Assembly (NCBI GenBank): GCA_025356415.1
Contig: JANXTB010000252.1
Coordinates: 1-34,048 of the forward strand
Source of the DNA: Hyphomicrobiales bacterium
GTDB taxonomy: Bacteria > Pseudomonadota > Alphaproteobacteria > Rhizobiales > Beijerinckiaceae
Length of the DNA stretch: 34,048 nucleotides
Direction of reading: 5' to 3'
Under the pieces are notes generated by a model, which saw only the letters and a list, made by a program, of their open reading frames with translations, did not search any database and was not told the origin of the DNA. This document shows, piece by piece, positions 15,026 to 23,756 of the stretch. Made by a program: the position numbers and the translations under genes. How positions within the stretch are numbered: position 1 is the stretch's first letter; each line of letters starts with the position of its first letter.

Positions 15026-15504
15026 GGCTGAACGTCAACGTCGTCGTCAACGGCCGAAGCCATGCGCTCGAGGTCGGCGCACACGAGACACTGTCGGACG
15101 TCTTGCGTGAACGTCTGGGCCTGACCGGATGCAAGGTCGCCTGTGACCAGAGCGTCTGCGGCGCCTGCACAATTCTCGTGGACGGGGATCCAGTGTCGGC
15201 CTGCTCGACTTTCATGTTCAAGGTCGACGACAGCAAGATAACCACAGTGGAGGGCCTCGCCGCTGGCGGCGTGCTCACGCGCGTGCAGGAAGCTTTCCTT
15301 CAGGACGGGGCGTTTCAGTGCGGCTTTTGCACGTCGGGAATGATCCTTTTGGTCACCGCTCTGCTGGCGCGCGATCCGAACCCTGACGACGCGACAGTGC
15401 AGCAATGGCTTTCCAGCAATATCTGTCGTTGCACGGGTTATAATTCGATCCTGGCGGCGGTCCGTCGCGCTTCAGCCGGCTTGCGGACGGAGGCGGCGGC
15501 ATGA
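15022..15504 (+). CDS. Molybdenum hydroxylase 2Fe-2S subunit 1 (CoxS-like)
   Basis: The 160-residue cytoplasmic electron-transfer subunit binds two 2Fe-2S clusters. The N-terminal plant-ferredoxin-type cluster uses C41, C46, C49 and C61. The C-terminal four-helix domain has C100, C103, C135 and C137 in QCGFC and ICRCTGY. All eight ligands are present and the length is normal. An additional cysteine, C37, precedes the first cluster. Start and stop each overlap the neighbouring subunit genes by four bases, showing one transcript and coupled translation. It connects the molybdenum centre of the large subunit to FAD in the medium subunit. Confidence 0.95.
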   Translation: MRLNVNVVVNGRSHALEVGAHETLSDVLRERLGLTGCKVACDQSVCGACTILVDGDPVSACSTFMFKVDDSKITTVEGLAAGGVLTRVQEAFLQDGAFQCGFCTSGMILLVTALLARDPNPDDATVQQWLSSNICRCTGYNSILAAVRRASAGLRTEAAA

Positions 15505-17798
15505 CGCATTCCCACACACAGGAAAGCGACACGTATTTTCGCGCCTTTCGCAAGAAGGCTACGGGCCAGAGCGTTTATACGTTCGATGTCGTGCTGCCCT
15601 TCATGCTGCACGGCAAGCTTCTGCGTTCGCCGCACGCGCATGCGCGGATCAAAAGCATAGACGCAAGCAAGGCGCTGGCGATGGACGGCGTCTCGTGCGT
15701 CGTGACCGGTGCGGATCTCGCCGAACTGGCTGATCCTTATTATGGGGTCGGGCTGCGCGACCAGCCGGTGATCGCGATTGATCGTGTGCGGTATGTGGGG
15801 GATGTCGTCGCGGCGGTCTGCGCCGTCGATGAGAACACCGCTTACCGCGCGCTGCAGCAGATTGTCGTCGACTACGAACCGCTCCTGTCGGTGATGACGC
15901 CCAGCGCTGCTCTCATGGACGATGCGCCGGTCCTGTTCGACACGCCGACACGCGGCGTATCCCCCGTCATAGGCGCGGGCTCGGCGTACAAGATCGATCC
16001 GGCGCCAAATGTTCTTTACGAATATACGTTCGGTTACGGCGACGTCGATCGCGCGCTGGATTCCGCGCACGCTCTGTTCACCGATACTTTCGAAATCGGC
16101 CGCATCAATCATTTTCACCTCGAGCCGTATGTCAACGTCGCGCGCTGGACGGGGAGCCAGGTCGAATTCTGGTCCTGCAACCAGGATCCATTCGTGCTTC
16201 GCGCGGATGTCGCGCGCATCTTCGGCCTGCCGGTCACGGACGTCCGGATTCGCACGCCGTTGATCGGCGGCGGCTTTGGCGGCAAGTCCTATTGCAAGAT
16301 GGAGCCGCTTGTCGCGCTGATGTCGCGCAAGGCCGGCGCGCCTGTGCGGCTTGCCTTGTCGATGGACGAGAGCATGCTGACGCTCGTCAAGCATCCCGCA
16401 TCGTTGACGCTTACCACTGGCGTGGACAAGCAAGGCTTGCTGCTGGGCCGTCGCGCCGACATCACACTCGATGGCGGCGCATATTCGGATGCGTCAACGC
16501 TGGTCGCGATCAAGACGGGCTTTCGCATTGGTGGTCCTTATCGCTGGCAGGCGATCGACAGCAGGGCCCGCATCGTGCGTACCAATACCATCCCGTCAGG
16601 CTCTTTCCGTGGCTTTGGCGGCACGCAGGCCTCGTGGGCGTCGGAACGCCAGATCGACATGATCGCGCGGCGGCTGGGCCATGACCCTGTCGCCTTCCGC
16701 AAGCGCAATCTCTTGAAGGCCGGGGAGCCCTTCGCGCCCAATGACCGCGGGATCGACCTTGATCTGGCTGCCGGTTTCGATCGTCTCATCGCGTCCATGC
16801 CCGCGCGAACCAAGGGGCGGGGGCAGGGCGTTGCGATCGGCATCAAGGACGCAGGCGGCACGGGTAACCACGGTCAGGCGCTCGTGCGCGTCAATCAGAG
16901 TGGGCAGGTTTGCGTGAGCACTGCGACGGTCGACATCGGGCAGGGCGCGCCGTCAGCCATGTGCCGCATTGCGACCGAGGTTCTCGGACTCCCGCGCAAT
17001 ACCGCGGTCTACGCTTCCGTCGACACGGAACACAATCCGCCGGACAACGGCACGCATGTGAGCTGCGCCACGATGATCACCGGCCTCGCGGTCGAGGCGG
17101 CGGCGCGCGATGCGCTCCAACAGGTGCTCGCCTTCGCGGCGAGCCAACTTGGTTGTACTGCTGACGACATCACGCTTGAAGGATGGCTGGTGCGCCATGG
17201 CGGCGCATTGCATCCGCTCGAACCGATGATCCGCAAATATTTCGGCGGGATCGGCTGGGAGTTCATTGGTCGCGGCGCATTCAAGGAGCCCTATGCTCCG
17301 GCAACGCCAATGGGCGCCGAGAATGTCTCATGGATGCCGTGCTGGTCGGGCGCCGAGGTCGAAGTCGACGAGGAGACCGGGCAGGTCCGCGTTCTCAGTT
17401 TGGTGGTTGGATCCGACGCCGGGCGCGCGCTCGACATGGGGACCTGCATCGGGCAGGTCGAGGGAGCCGCCGCCCAGGCCTTCGCGCAGGCGATGTTCGA
17501 AGAAATGCGATATCGCGGCGATCAGCCCGACAATGCGACGCCGCTTGCCTATCGCGTTCCGCGCGTGGCGGACATGCCCCAGGATTTTCGCGCCTTCGTC
17601 ATGGAGAGCCGGCTGGGCGTCGGACCCGGCGGGCTCAAAGGCATTGGCGAAGCCGGCATGCTGGGCATAGCGGCCGCGATCGCCAACGCCATCGAGGATG
17701 CGACCGGCGCCTCGCTCACGAAGACGCCATTCACGCCGGAACGCGTGCTCGCTGCTCTCGACGCCCGTCAGGCGCCTGATATTGCGGCATCGAAGTAA
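15501..17798 (+). CDS. Molybdenum hydroxylase large subunit 1 (molybdopterin-binding)
   Basis: The 765-residue catalytic subunit belongs to the xanthine dehydrogenase/aldehyde oxidase family and should hydroxylate a carbon using water and the molybdenum cytosine-dinucleotide cofactor. It shows the GGGFGGK loop, the arginine-glycine RGFGG loop and the catalytic glutamate E717 in LKGIGEAG. The AYXCSFR active-site loop of true CO dehydrogenase is absent; here the stretch reads GSFRGFGG with no cysteine. Family members act on N-heterocycles, aldehydes or acyl-CoA rings. It is the last gene of the plus operon, and its 3' end overlaps the convergent GntR gene by 31 bases. The substrate is unknown, but the linked importer suggests it is taken up from outside. 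Confidence 0.93.
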   Translation: MTHSHTQESDTYFRAFRKKATGQSVYTFDVVLPFMLHGKLLRSPHAHARIKSIDASKALAMDGVSCVVTGADLAELADPYYGVGLRDQPVIAIDRVRYVGDVVAAVCAVDENTAYRALQQIVVDYEPLLSVMTPSAALMDDAPVLFDTPTRGVSPVIGAGSAYKIDPAPNVLYEYTFGYGDVDRALDSAHALFTDTFEIGRINHFHLEPYVNVARWTGSQVEFWSCNQDPFVLRADVARIFGLPVTDVRIRTPLIGGGFGGKSYCKMEPLVALMSRKAGAPVRLALSMDESMLTLVKHPASLTLTTGVDKQGLLLGRRADITLDGGAYSDASTLVAIKTGFRIGGPYRWQAIDSRARIVRTNTIPSGSFRGFGGTQASWASERQIDMIARRLGHDPVAFRKRNLLKAGEPFAPNDRGIDLDLAAGFDRLIASMPARTKGRGQGVAIGIKDAGGTGNHGQALVRVNQSGQVCVSTATVDIGQGAPSAMCRIATEVLGLPRNTAVYASVDTEHNPPDNGTHVSCATMITGLAVEAAARDALQQVLAFAASQLGCTADDITLEGWLVRHGGALHPLEPMIRKYFGGIGWEFIGRGAFKEPYAPATPMGAENVSWMPCWSGAEVEVDEETGQVRVLSLVVGSDAGRALDMGTCIGQVEGAAAQAFAQAMFEEMRYRGDQPDNATPLAYRVPRVADMPQDFRAFVMESRLGVGPGGLKGIGEAGMLGIAAAIANAIEDATGASLTKTPFTPERVLAALDARQAPDIAASK

Positions 17799-18475
17799 GA
17801 CAGATGGCGTGTGCTCGTCTCAATAATATGGTTCCGGAGCGTCACGACGGCGAGATTGCGGTTTCCGGACATGACAGCCGTGTAGATGATGTCGTGGTCG
17901 TATTTGTTCGCGGCTGTCCCCCCGAGTGTCGGGCTGCTCAGGCGCCGGAAGCGGTTCGTCTCGTCGTGCCAGAGCTGGACCTGCTCAAGGATGCCATGCT
18001 CGTTGCATCCGGACAGAAGAGAGCGATGAAAGGCGCTGTGGGCGGCTTCCCATGGCTCGTCGATCAGCCGCATGTCGCCGACGAGAGCGTCGATGTCGGT
18101 GAGTTCGGCATAGGCTTTTTCGACATTCGCCAGATAGTCCGGGCCGCCAGTCTCGATGGAAACCTCGAGCGCCCAAGGCTCGATCTGCTGCCGCAGGATC
18201 GCCAGGCTGCGCAACCGCTCCGGCCGCAGGCGCGAGACCCTGAAGCCGAGGTTCGGGATCGCTTCCACGAGACCTTCGCCGACAAGCGCCCAGAGAGCCT
18301 CGCGCAACGGCGTCGCCCTGATGCCATAGCGCTGCGTCAGCGCCCTCAGGGCGAGGTGGGACATGGGCTTGAACGCCTGCGCGGTGAGGATGTCTCGCCG
18401 CAGGAGTCTGTAGGCCTGATCGGTGAGGGTCACCTCGCAGGTCGCTTCACTGAATATCGCGCCGTTCTGGATCAT
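17768..18475 (-). CDS. GntR family regulator, FCD (FadR-type) domain
   Basis: The 235-residue repressor or activator has a winged helix at residues 17-82 (TDQAYRLLRRDIL, LALRALTQRYGIRATPLREAL, LVEAIPNLGFRVSRL). An all-helical FCD effector domain from about 87 follows, with AHSAFHRSLL and a distal RNHI histidine that typically bind a metal and an organic acid. ATG 18475 was chosen; an upstream in-frame start at 18544 would run into the divergent promoter. It is divergent from the PBP2-like/Rieske genes with 83 bases between starts. It converges on the first Mo hydroxylase and probably controls its divergent neighbours in response to a pathway acid. No clear operator palindrome was found. Confidence 0.9.
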   Translation of the reverse strand: MIQNGAIFSEATCEVTLTDQAYRLLRRDILTAQAFKPMSHLALRALTQRYGIRATPLREALWALVGEGLVEAIPNLGFRVSRLRPERLRSLAILRQQIEPWALEVSIETGGPDYLANVEKAYAELTDIDALVGDMRLIDEPWEAAHSAFHRSLLSGCNEHGILEQVQLWHDETNRFRRLSSPTLGGTAANKYDHDIIYTAVMSGNRNLAVVTLRNHIIETSTRHLSYFDAAISGA

Positions 18476-18558
18476 TGCGACGGATCTCCGCTTCGACCCA
18501 AACCCCAAGCAAGCATCGGGCCGCATTGCGCGCCATCTGCGCACAAAGCCCGTTGCTC

Positions 18559-19506
18559 ATGAAAGGTCACCCCTTGAAGCTCGCCGTTCCCGATTTGATC
18601 ACCAACTCCTACTTTCCCGCTGTCGCCGCGGTGGAACTCGGCTTCTTCAAGCGCGAGGGGCTCGATGTCGAAATCGAGCTCATCGCCCCGGCAGGCCGCA
18701 CCTATGAGGCCCTGCGCGACGGCGTGGCCGATTTCGTCGTGGCGGAATCCCACGCGGGCCTCGCTGCATTCGACGAGTGGCAGGGAATGAAGCTGCTCTG
18801 CGCCCTGTCGCAAGGCATGTACTGGTTTCTGGTGCTGCGCGCGGATATCGCAGGCGAACGGGGCGATCTTAGCGTGCTGCGTGGCCGGCGGATCGCCGCG
18901 GCGCCATGGGTCGAAATGGGTCTGCGCCGTCTCCTGATGGAAGCGGGGATGGACCCCGAACGGGACGACATTCGTATCGCGCCGCTGGAGGGCTCTCTCG
19001 GGCCCAAGGTCAACATAGGCGTCACGGTCGCGCGCGCCTTGGCGGAAGGGCGGGTCGATGGTTTCTGGGCGAATGGCATGGGGGCCGAACTCGCGGTCCG
19101 CAGCGGCGCCGGCAAGATCGTTCTCGACGTTCGCCGGGGCGATGGGCCCAAGAAGGCGTTTGATTATACCCAGCCGACACTGGCGACGACCGACAGGTTG
19201 ATCGAGCGTCAACCCGAGGTCGCCGCGGCTGCAGCGCGGGCCATAGCGCGTACGCTCGCCGCGCTGAGAGCGGACCCCTCGCTTGCGACGCAAGCCGCGC
19301 GCTCGGTATTCCCCGCAGAAGAGGTGCAGCTGATCGCAGAACTCGTCATTCGTGATTTGCCTTTCTACGACCCGATGCTACATCCGCAATCCATTGAGGG
19401 CATGAACCAGTTCCTGCGCGATCTCGGCGTGCTGAAGGGCTTTCCGAGCTACGAGGATGTGGTCGCGACAAAACTCTTTCCGCTCTGGGCTGACGCCCAT
19501 GAGTGA
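18559..19506 (+). CDS. PBP2-fold (NMT1/THI5-like) protein without signal peptide, paralogue B
   Basis: The 315-residue protein is the same length as paralogue A at 3143 and matches it along its length. Examples are NSYFPAVAAVELGFFKREGL, TYEALRDGVADFVV, GFWANGMGAE (A: GFWANAMGAE), KIVLDVRRG (A: KIILDVRRG) and AFDYTQP (A: AFDYTLP). The chain begins MKGHPLKLAVPDL on the first beta strand, so there is no export signal. In-frame codons upstream to 18475 were rejected because they overlap the divergent regulator start and carry no signal either. The gene overlaps the Rieske gene by eight bases. A soluble cytoplasmic enzyme or sensor role is inferred; periplasmic transport is unlikely. Confidence 0.87.
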   Translation: MKGHPLKLAVPDLITNSYFPAVAAVELGFFKREGLDVEIELIAPAGRTYEALRDGVADFVVAESHAGLAAFDEWQGMKLLCALSQGMYWFLVLRADIAGERGDLSVLRGRRIAAAPWVEMGLRRLLMEAGMDPERDDIRIAPLEGSLGPKVNIGVTVARALAEGRVDGFWANGMGAELAVRSGAGKIVLDVRRGDGPKKAFDYTQPTLATTDRLIERQPEVAAAAARAIARTLAALRADPSLATQAARSVFPAEEVQLIAELVIRDLPFYDPMLHPQSIEGMNQFLRDLGVLKGFPSYEDVVATKLFPLWADAHE

Positions 19507-19873
19507 CGACGCACCGCGCTGGATCGAGGTCGCTGCGCTGGACAACGTCAAGCCGGGCGGGCTCATACAGGTGATCGTGAAGGGCACGCAGATCGTGGTG
19601 GCGCGCGCCGTGTCCGGTCTCCACGCCTTCCAGGCGATCTGCCCGCACGAAATGGCCAATCTCTCCACCGGTCGGCTCGAGGCCGCTCACGTGGTGTGTC
19701 CACGGCATCTGGCGAAGTTCGACATAGCCACCGGCGCGGTCTCTCCCGGCTGGTCGATCAACGGCTTGCGCATCTACCCCGTTCGCGCCGTCGACGGGCG
19801 CATCGAGATCGATGAAGCCGCCGTCGAGCGCGCGCCGCCTTTCCGAAAGAAAACCACGTGGGACCTGACCTGA
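19499..19873 (+). CDS. Rieske 2Fe-2S ferredoxin
   Basis: The 124-residue protein has the Rieske cluster pattern C48-x-H50 (CPHEM) and C67-x2-H70 (CPRHL), with 16 residues between the two halves as in biphenyl/naphthalene dioxygenase ferredoxins and NirD. No transmembrane anchor or signal is present, so it is a soluble electron carrier. ATG 19499 overlaps the stop of the PBP2-like gene by eight bases, hence the two are co-translated. No Rieske oxygenase or ferredoxin reductase is encoded in the window. It could feed an oxygenase elsewhere, serve the Mo hydroxylases, or act with the PBP2-like protein; the sequence does not decide. Confidence 0.92.
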   Translation: MSDDAPRWIEVAALDNVKPGGLIQVIVKGTQIVVARAVSGLHAFQAICPHEMANLSTGRLEAAHVVCPRHLAKFDIATGAVSPGWSINGLRIYPVRAVDGRIEIDEAAVERAPPFRKKTTWDLT

Positions 19874-19939
19874 AACTCAGGTGTGGCGGACTCATCTGCT
19901 GAATTTCTGTGCGTTGTCGAAAGTGGTTTGCGGGCAGCG

Positions 19940-19962
19940 GGCGCAATCAGCAATTGAGCGCC
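19940..19962. repeat. GGCGC...GCGCC inverted repeat upstream of sigma-54 promoter
   Basis: Five-base arms GGCGC (19940-19944) and GCGCC (19958-19962) flank an AT-rich centre (AATCAGCAATTGA). The element lies about 60 bases upstream of the -24 box at 20023 in the gap after the Rieske gene. It may be an activator site, but arms this short occur by chance in GC-rich DNA. Confidence 0.25.
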
Positions 19963-20022
19963 TTCCGGCGCAAATCTGGGCAGCGGGAAGCAATGCGCGC
20001 GACGGTTGGCCGACGCGCTCCA

Positions 20023-20038
20023 TGGCATACGCCTTGCT
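20023..20038 (+). promoter_or_regulatory. Sigma-54 (-24/-12) promoter for second amidohydrolase/Mo-hydroxylase operon
   Basis: TGGCATACGCCTTGCT fits the RpoN consensus TGGCAYR-N4-TTGCW completely, with GG (20024-20025) and GC (20036-20037) ten bases apart and TT following. It shares the GCCTTGCTTTT core with the site at 9489. The expected start near 20049 gives a leader of about 64 bases to the ATG at 20113. Confidence 0.75.
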
Positions 20039-20112
20039 TTTCCAGACGTAACTCGTCGCCTCGGGATCAGAGCTCGTGGCATCGCAGAACGCAGCGAAAA
20101 AGGAACATTTCG

Positions 20113-21384
20113 ATGTCCATGGACAACGTCAGCTTCGACACCATCCTGCATGGAGGCTTGGTGCTGGATCCCGCGACGGGCCGGAACGGAATGTTCGACA
20201 TCGGCGTGACCGGCGGGCGCGTGGCCGCCATTGAATCCGATCTCTCGAAAGCGCAGGCGTCTGAAAAAATAGATGTGTCCGGCAAGCTCGTGACAGCCGG
20301 AATGATCGATACGCACGCGCATATTTATCAGCACGTCACCGGAAAATTCGGCCTCGAACCCGACCTCGTTGGCGTCCGCTCCGCGGTAACGACGCTCGTC
20401 GATCAGGGTGGCCCGAGCTGCATGACGATCGGCGGCTTCAAGAACTTCCTCGCGAAGAAATCAGACTCGCGGATGCTTTGCTACATGTCGTGCTATCTCG
20501 TGGGCGGACTTGAAGGGCACCTTTATCCCGAACTCCATTCTCCCAGCGCGATGAATATCGATCACAGCGTGCGCGTGGCGCGCGAGAACCGCGCCATGGT
20601 GCGCGGCATCAAAGGGCACGCCGAGATCGGCGGCGCCTCGCGCTGGGGGCTGGAAGTGCTGAAAATGGCGAAGGAGATCGCGCGACAGGCCGAGCTTCCA
20701 TTGTACATTCATCTGGGTCAGATGTGGCCGTCGGTGGAAGAAGGCGATGTGCCGAGCGCTGACGAACTCATCCGCGCGCTCGTGCCGCTCATGGATCCGG
20801 GCGACGTGCTCTCGCATCCCTTCACGCGTCATCCCGGTGGTTTCGTCTCGATGGACACGGGCGAAGTTCATCCGATCGTCTTCGAGGCGCTTGCCCGCGG
20901 CGTACTTGTCGATGTCGGACATGGCTCGCACTTCAGCTTTGAAATGGCCAAGCGCGTGCTCGACGCGGGTGTCCGGCCGTTCACGCTCGGCGCCGACTTG
21001 CACGGCTATAATGTTTCGGTTCCCGGCGAAGGCCTGAGCGATGCAGATCGAAGTGCGAGTCCCTTCGCTGGCTCCGCGCCTTTCAATCTGACTGTCGCGA
21101 TGTCGGAGCTTCTCGCACTTGGCTTGACGCTCGACGAAACGGTCGCGACTGTTACGTCCAATCCCGCCAAGTTGCTCAAGATGGAAGATGAGATCGGCAG
21201 CTTGCAGGTCGGCCGTGTCGCCGACATCAGCGTCGTCGAAATCCTGAATGGCCGATTCAAACTTTCCGATAACAGTGGCGTCGATGTCGTTACCGACAAG
21301 CTCGTCTTCCCGCGCTTCTGCTTGCGCGAAGGCCGCAAGATTGAGGCCGACTCCCCGCTGATCCCGCCTCCGTTCTACGCCTGA
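20113..21384 (+). CDS. Amidohydrolase/deacetylase-family metal-dependent hydrolase B
   Basis: The 423-residue protein is a paralogue of the amidohydrolase at 4115 and has the complete metal site: H68 and H70 in DTHAHIY, bridging lysine K167 in RGIKGHAEIGG, H200 in YIHLGQ, H235 in VLSHPF and D295 in GADLHGY. The beta-sandwich ends are DTILHGGLVLDP and GSLQVGRVADISVVE. It should hydrolyse an amide, probably cyclic. AGGA eight bases before ATG 20113 fixes the start; in-frame codons upstream run through the promoter and were rejected. It is followed after 29 bases by the second Mo-hydroxylase large subunit, so hydroxylation and amide hydrolysis are probably consecutive steps. Confidence 0.92.
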   Translation: MSMDNVSFDTILHGGLVLDPATGRNGMFDIGVTGGRVAAIESDLSKAQASEKIDVSGKLVTAGMIDTHAHIYQHVTGKFGLEPDLVGVRSAVTTLVDQGGPSCMTIGGFKNFLAKKSDSRMLCYMSCYLVGGLEGHLYPELHSPSAMNIDHSVRVARENRAMVRGIKGHAEIGGASRWGLEVLKMAKEIARQAELPLYIHLGQMWPSVEEGDVPSADELIRALVPLMDPGDVLSHPFTRHPGGFVSMDTGEVHPIVFEALARGVLVDVGHGSHFSFEMAKRVLDAGVRPFTLGADLHGYNVSVPGEGLSDADRSASPFAGSAPFNLTVAMSELLALGLTLDETVATVTSNPAKLLKMEDEIGSLQVGRVADISVVEILNGRFKLSDNSGVDVVTDKLVFPRFCLREGRKIEADSPLIPPPFYA

Positions 21385-21413
21385 TCATTTGGACGCGGAA
21401 AGAGGAGTCGACC

Positions 21414-23756
21414 ATGCATGACGGGAACGTCAGACGAGGCGTTGGAGCTTCCATGCTCCGGCTCGAAGACGATCGTCTGCTGCGCGGAAAAGCCCGCTTC
21501 GTCGCAGACATCAAGATGCCCGGCATGCTGGAAGTCGCCTTCGTTCGCAGCCCTGTCGCACATGCGCGCGTGCGCGGCGTCGGCAAACCTGCGGGGCACG
21601 AAGACAAGGTCATCGTCAGCGCCGACCTGAAAGGCGTCTCCGGCATCCGTGCGGATTCCGGGCTGACGGGTTTCAAGAGTTCGATCGAGCCGATCCTCGC
21701 CTTCGACAAGGTGCGCTTCGTCGGCGAGCCGCTGGCGGCCTGTCTCGCCCAGACGCGCGCCGAGGCCGAGGACATTGCCGAACTGGTCGGCCTCGACCTC
21801 GATACGCTGCCCGCCATTTCCGAGATGACGAAGGCCTGCGATACGGATGCGCCGCTCATCCATGAGTCATGGAGCGAGAACGTCTTTCTCGAAACGCTGG
21901 TCGATACGAATTTCGCGGCTGCGGACAAGGCGGATGTTCGAATCTCCCGGACGTTGCGAACGGCGCGGCAATCCATGGCGCCGATTGAAGGGCGCGGCGT
22001 CGTCGCTTATTGGGACGCGCATGTCGAGCAGCTCGTGGTCTATTCCTCCACGCAAATGCCGCACATCGTGCGCAATGGGCTGGCCGAATGTCTCGGCATT
22101 CCGCAAGGCATGATCCGTGTCATTCCGCCTGATGTCGGCGGCGGCTTTGGCTACAAGGGCGTCCTGCTTCGCGAAGAAGTTTGTCTCGCTTATCTGGCGA
22201 TGCAGCTGCGCCGCCCGATGCGTTGGGTCGAGGACAGACGCGAGCAGTTGACCGGCAACGCCAATTGCCGCGAACACCATTACGAAATCACCGGCTACGC
22301 CAATCGCGACGGAACGCTCGTCGGCATCGATTGCGATGCGATCGTCGATTCCGGCGCGTATTCGCTTTATCCGTTTTCCGCGTGCCTTGAGGCGGCGCAG
22401 GTCGCGAGCATTCTTCCCGGGCCTTACAAACTCGAAGCTTATCGCTGCAGGACGCGGTCGATCGCCTCCAACAAGCCGCCCATCCTCCCGTTTCGCGGCG
22501 TGGCGCGGACCGGCGTCTGCTTTGCAATCGAAATCATGATGGATGCGCTCGCGCGCGAAATCGGCATGGACCCGGTCGCATTTCGTCTGAAAAATCTCGT
22601 GCAGCCCACGGAAATGCCATTCACCAACATCACGAACAAGTATTTCGACAGCGGCGATTATCCCGAGGCGTTAGGGCGCGCGGCGGCGGCGGTGGATATG
22701 CAATCCCTGCAGGCGCGGAGGCAACTTTCGACGCCGAACAAGAAAATCGGAATAGGCTTCGCGATCTATTGCGAGCAGGGCGCGCACGGCACCTCGGTCT
22801 ATCATGGCTGGGGCATCCCGATGGTGCCCGGGTTCGAGCAGGCCAATGCGCGGTTCACGCCGGATGGCGGCCTCGAATTGCGCGTCGGCGTGCAGAGCCA
22901 CGGGCAGGGGCTGGAGACGACTCTCGCGCAAGTCGCCTGCGAGATTCTGGGTATCGATGCCCGCAAGGTGAAACTTGTTCACGGCGACACGGCCCTGACG
23001 CCGTATTCCACGGGCACCTGGGGATCGCGATGCATGGTGATGGCGGGCGGCGCCGTCGCCGCGGCTTGCGATACGCTGGCGGGGCGCATGAAATCCATCG
23101 CCGCGCATCTCCTTCAGACCGATCCGTCCGAGATTATTCTGGCCGATGACAAGGCGTCATCAGGGTCTCGCGAAATCAGCATCGCCGAGATCGCAAAGGT
23201 CTGGTATCGGCGCCCGCAGGACCTGCCCGCCAACATGGATCCCGCCGGTCTTGAGGTCACGCAGGGCTACAAGCCGAAAAAGGACACGGGCACATTTTCG
23301 TATGGCGCTCACGCTGCTGTGGTTGAAGTTGATACGAAGACCGGCGCTGTTGAAATCCTCGATTACATCATCGTTGAAGACGGCGGCGTGCTGATCAATC
23401 CCATGGTGGTGGATGGCCAGATTTATGGCGGCGCCGCGCAGGGAATTGGAACCGCGCTCTACGAAGAGATGCCCTATGACGTGGACGGGCAGCCGCTCGC
23501 CTCGACGCCCGCGGACTATCGCATTCCCGGATCGGTCGAAGTGCCGCGCATCAGGCTCGATCATATGGAAACGCCGTCGCCGCTGACGCGCTTCGGTCAA
23601 AAGGGACTCGGCGAAGGCGGCGCCATTGCTCCGCCCGCGGCAATCGCCAATGCGGTGAATGATGCGCTCGCCGAATACGCGGTCGAGATGCTGGAGCTGC
23701 CCATCACGCCAACGCGCATTCGCGAAAGTCTCTCCCGCGCGAGAGCATCCTCATGA
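21414..23756 (+). CDS. Molybdenum hydroxylase large subunit 2 (molybdopterin-binding)
   Basis: The 780-residue catalytic subunit has an N-terminal domain with LRLEDDRLLRGKARFVADI, typical of CoxL/aldehyde oxidase large chains. It also has the VGGGFGYKG loop, the PFRGVAR loop, the Q-loop SHGQGLETTLAQ and the catalytic glutamate E734 in QKGLGEGGAIAPP. No AYXCSFR loop is present, so it is not a CO dehydrogenase. GAGGAG lies before ATG 21414. The stop overlaps the FAD-subunit gene by four bases. Subunit order large-FAD-2Fe2S differs from the first enzyme (FAD-2Fe2S-large), and the sequence is only distantly related. The two complexes therefore probably arose separately and act on different substrates. 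Confidence 0.94.
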   Translation: MHDGNVRRGVGASMLRLEDDRLLRGKARFVADIKMPGMLEVAFVRSPVAHARVRGVGKPAGHEDKVIVSADLKGVSGIRADSGLTGFKSSIEPILAFDKVRFVGEPLAACLAQTRAEAEDIAELVGLDLDTLPAISEMTKACDTDAPLIHESWSENVFLETLVDTNFAAADKADVRISRTLRTARQSMAPIEGRGVVAYWDAHVEQLVVYSSTQMPHIVRNGLAECLGIPQGMIRVIPPDVGGGFGYKGVLLREEVCLAYLAMQLRRPMRWVEDRREQLTGNANCREHHYEITGYANRDGTLVGIDCDAIVDSGAYSLYPFSACLEAAQVASILPGPYKLEAYRCRTRSIASNKPPILPFRGVARTGVCFAIEIMMDALAREIGMDPVAFRLKNLVQPTEMPFTNITNKYFDSGDYPEALGRAAAAVDMQSLQARRQLSTPNKKIGIGFAIYCEQGAHGTSVYHGWGIPMVPGFEQANARFTPDGGLELRVGVQSHGQGLETTLAQVACEILGIDARKVKLVHGDTALTPYSTGTWGSRCMVMAGGAVAAACDTLAGRMKSIAAHLLQTDPSEIILADDKASSGSREISIAEIAKVWYRRPQDLPANMDPAGLEVTQGYKPKKDTGTFSYGAHAAVVEVDTKTGAVEILDYIIVEDGGVLINPMVVDGQIYGGAAQGIGTALYEEMPYDVDGQPLASTPADYRIPGSVEVPRIRLDHMETPSPLTRFGQKGLGEGGAIAPPAAIANAVNDALAEYAVEMLELPITPTRIRESLSRARASS

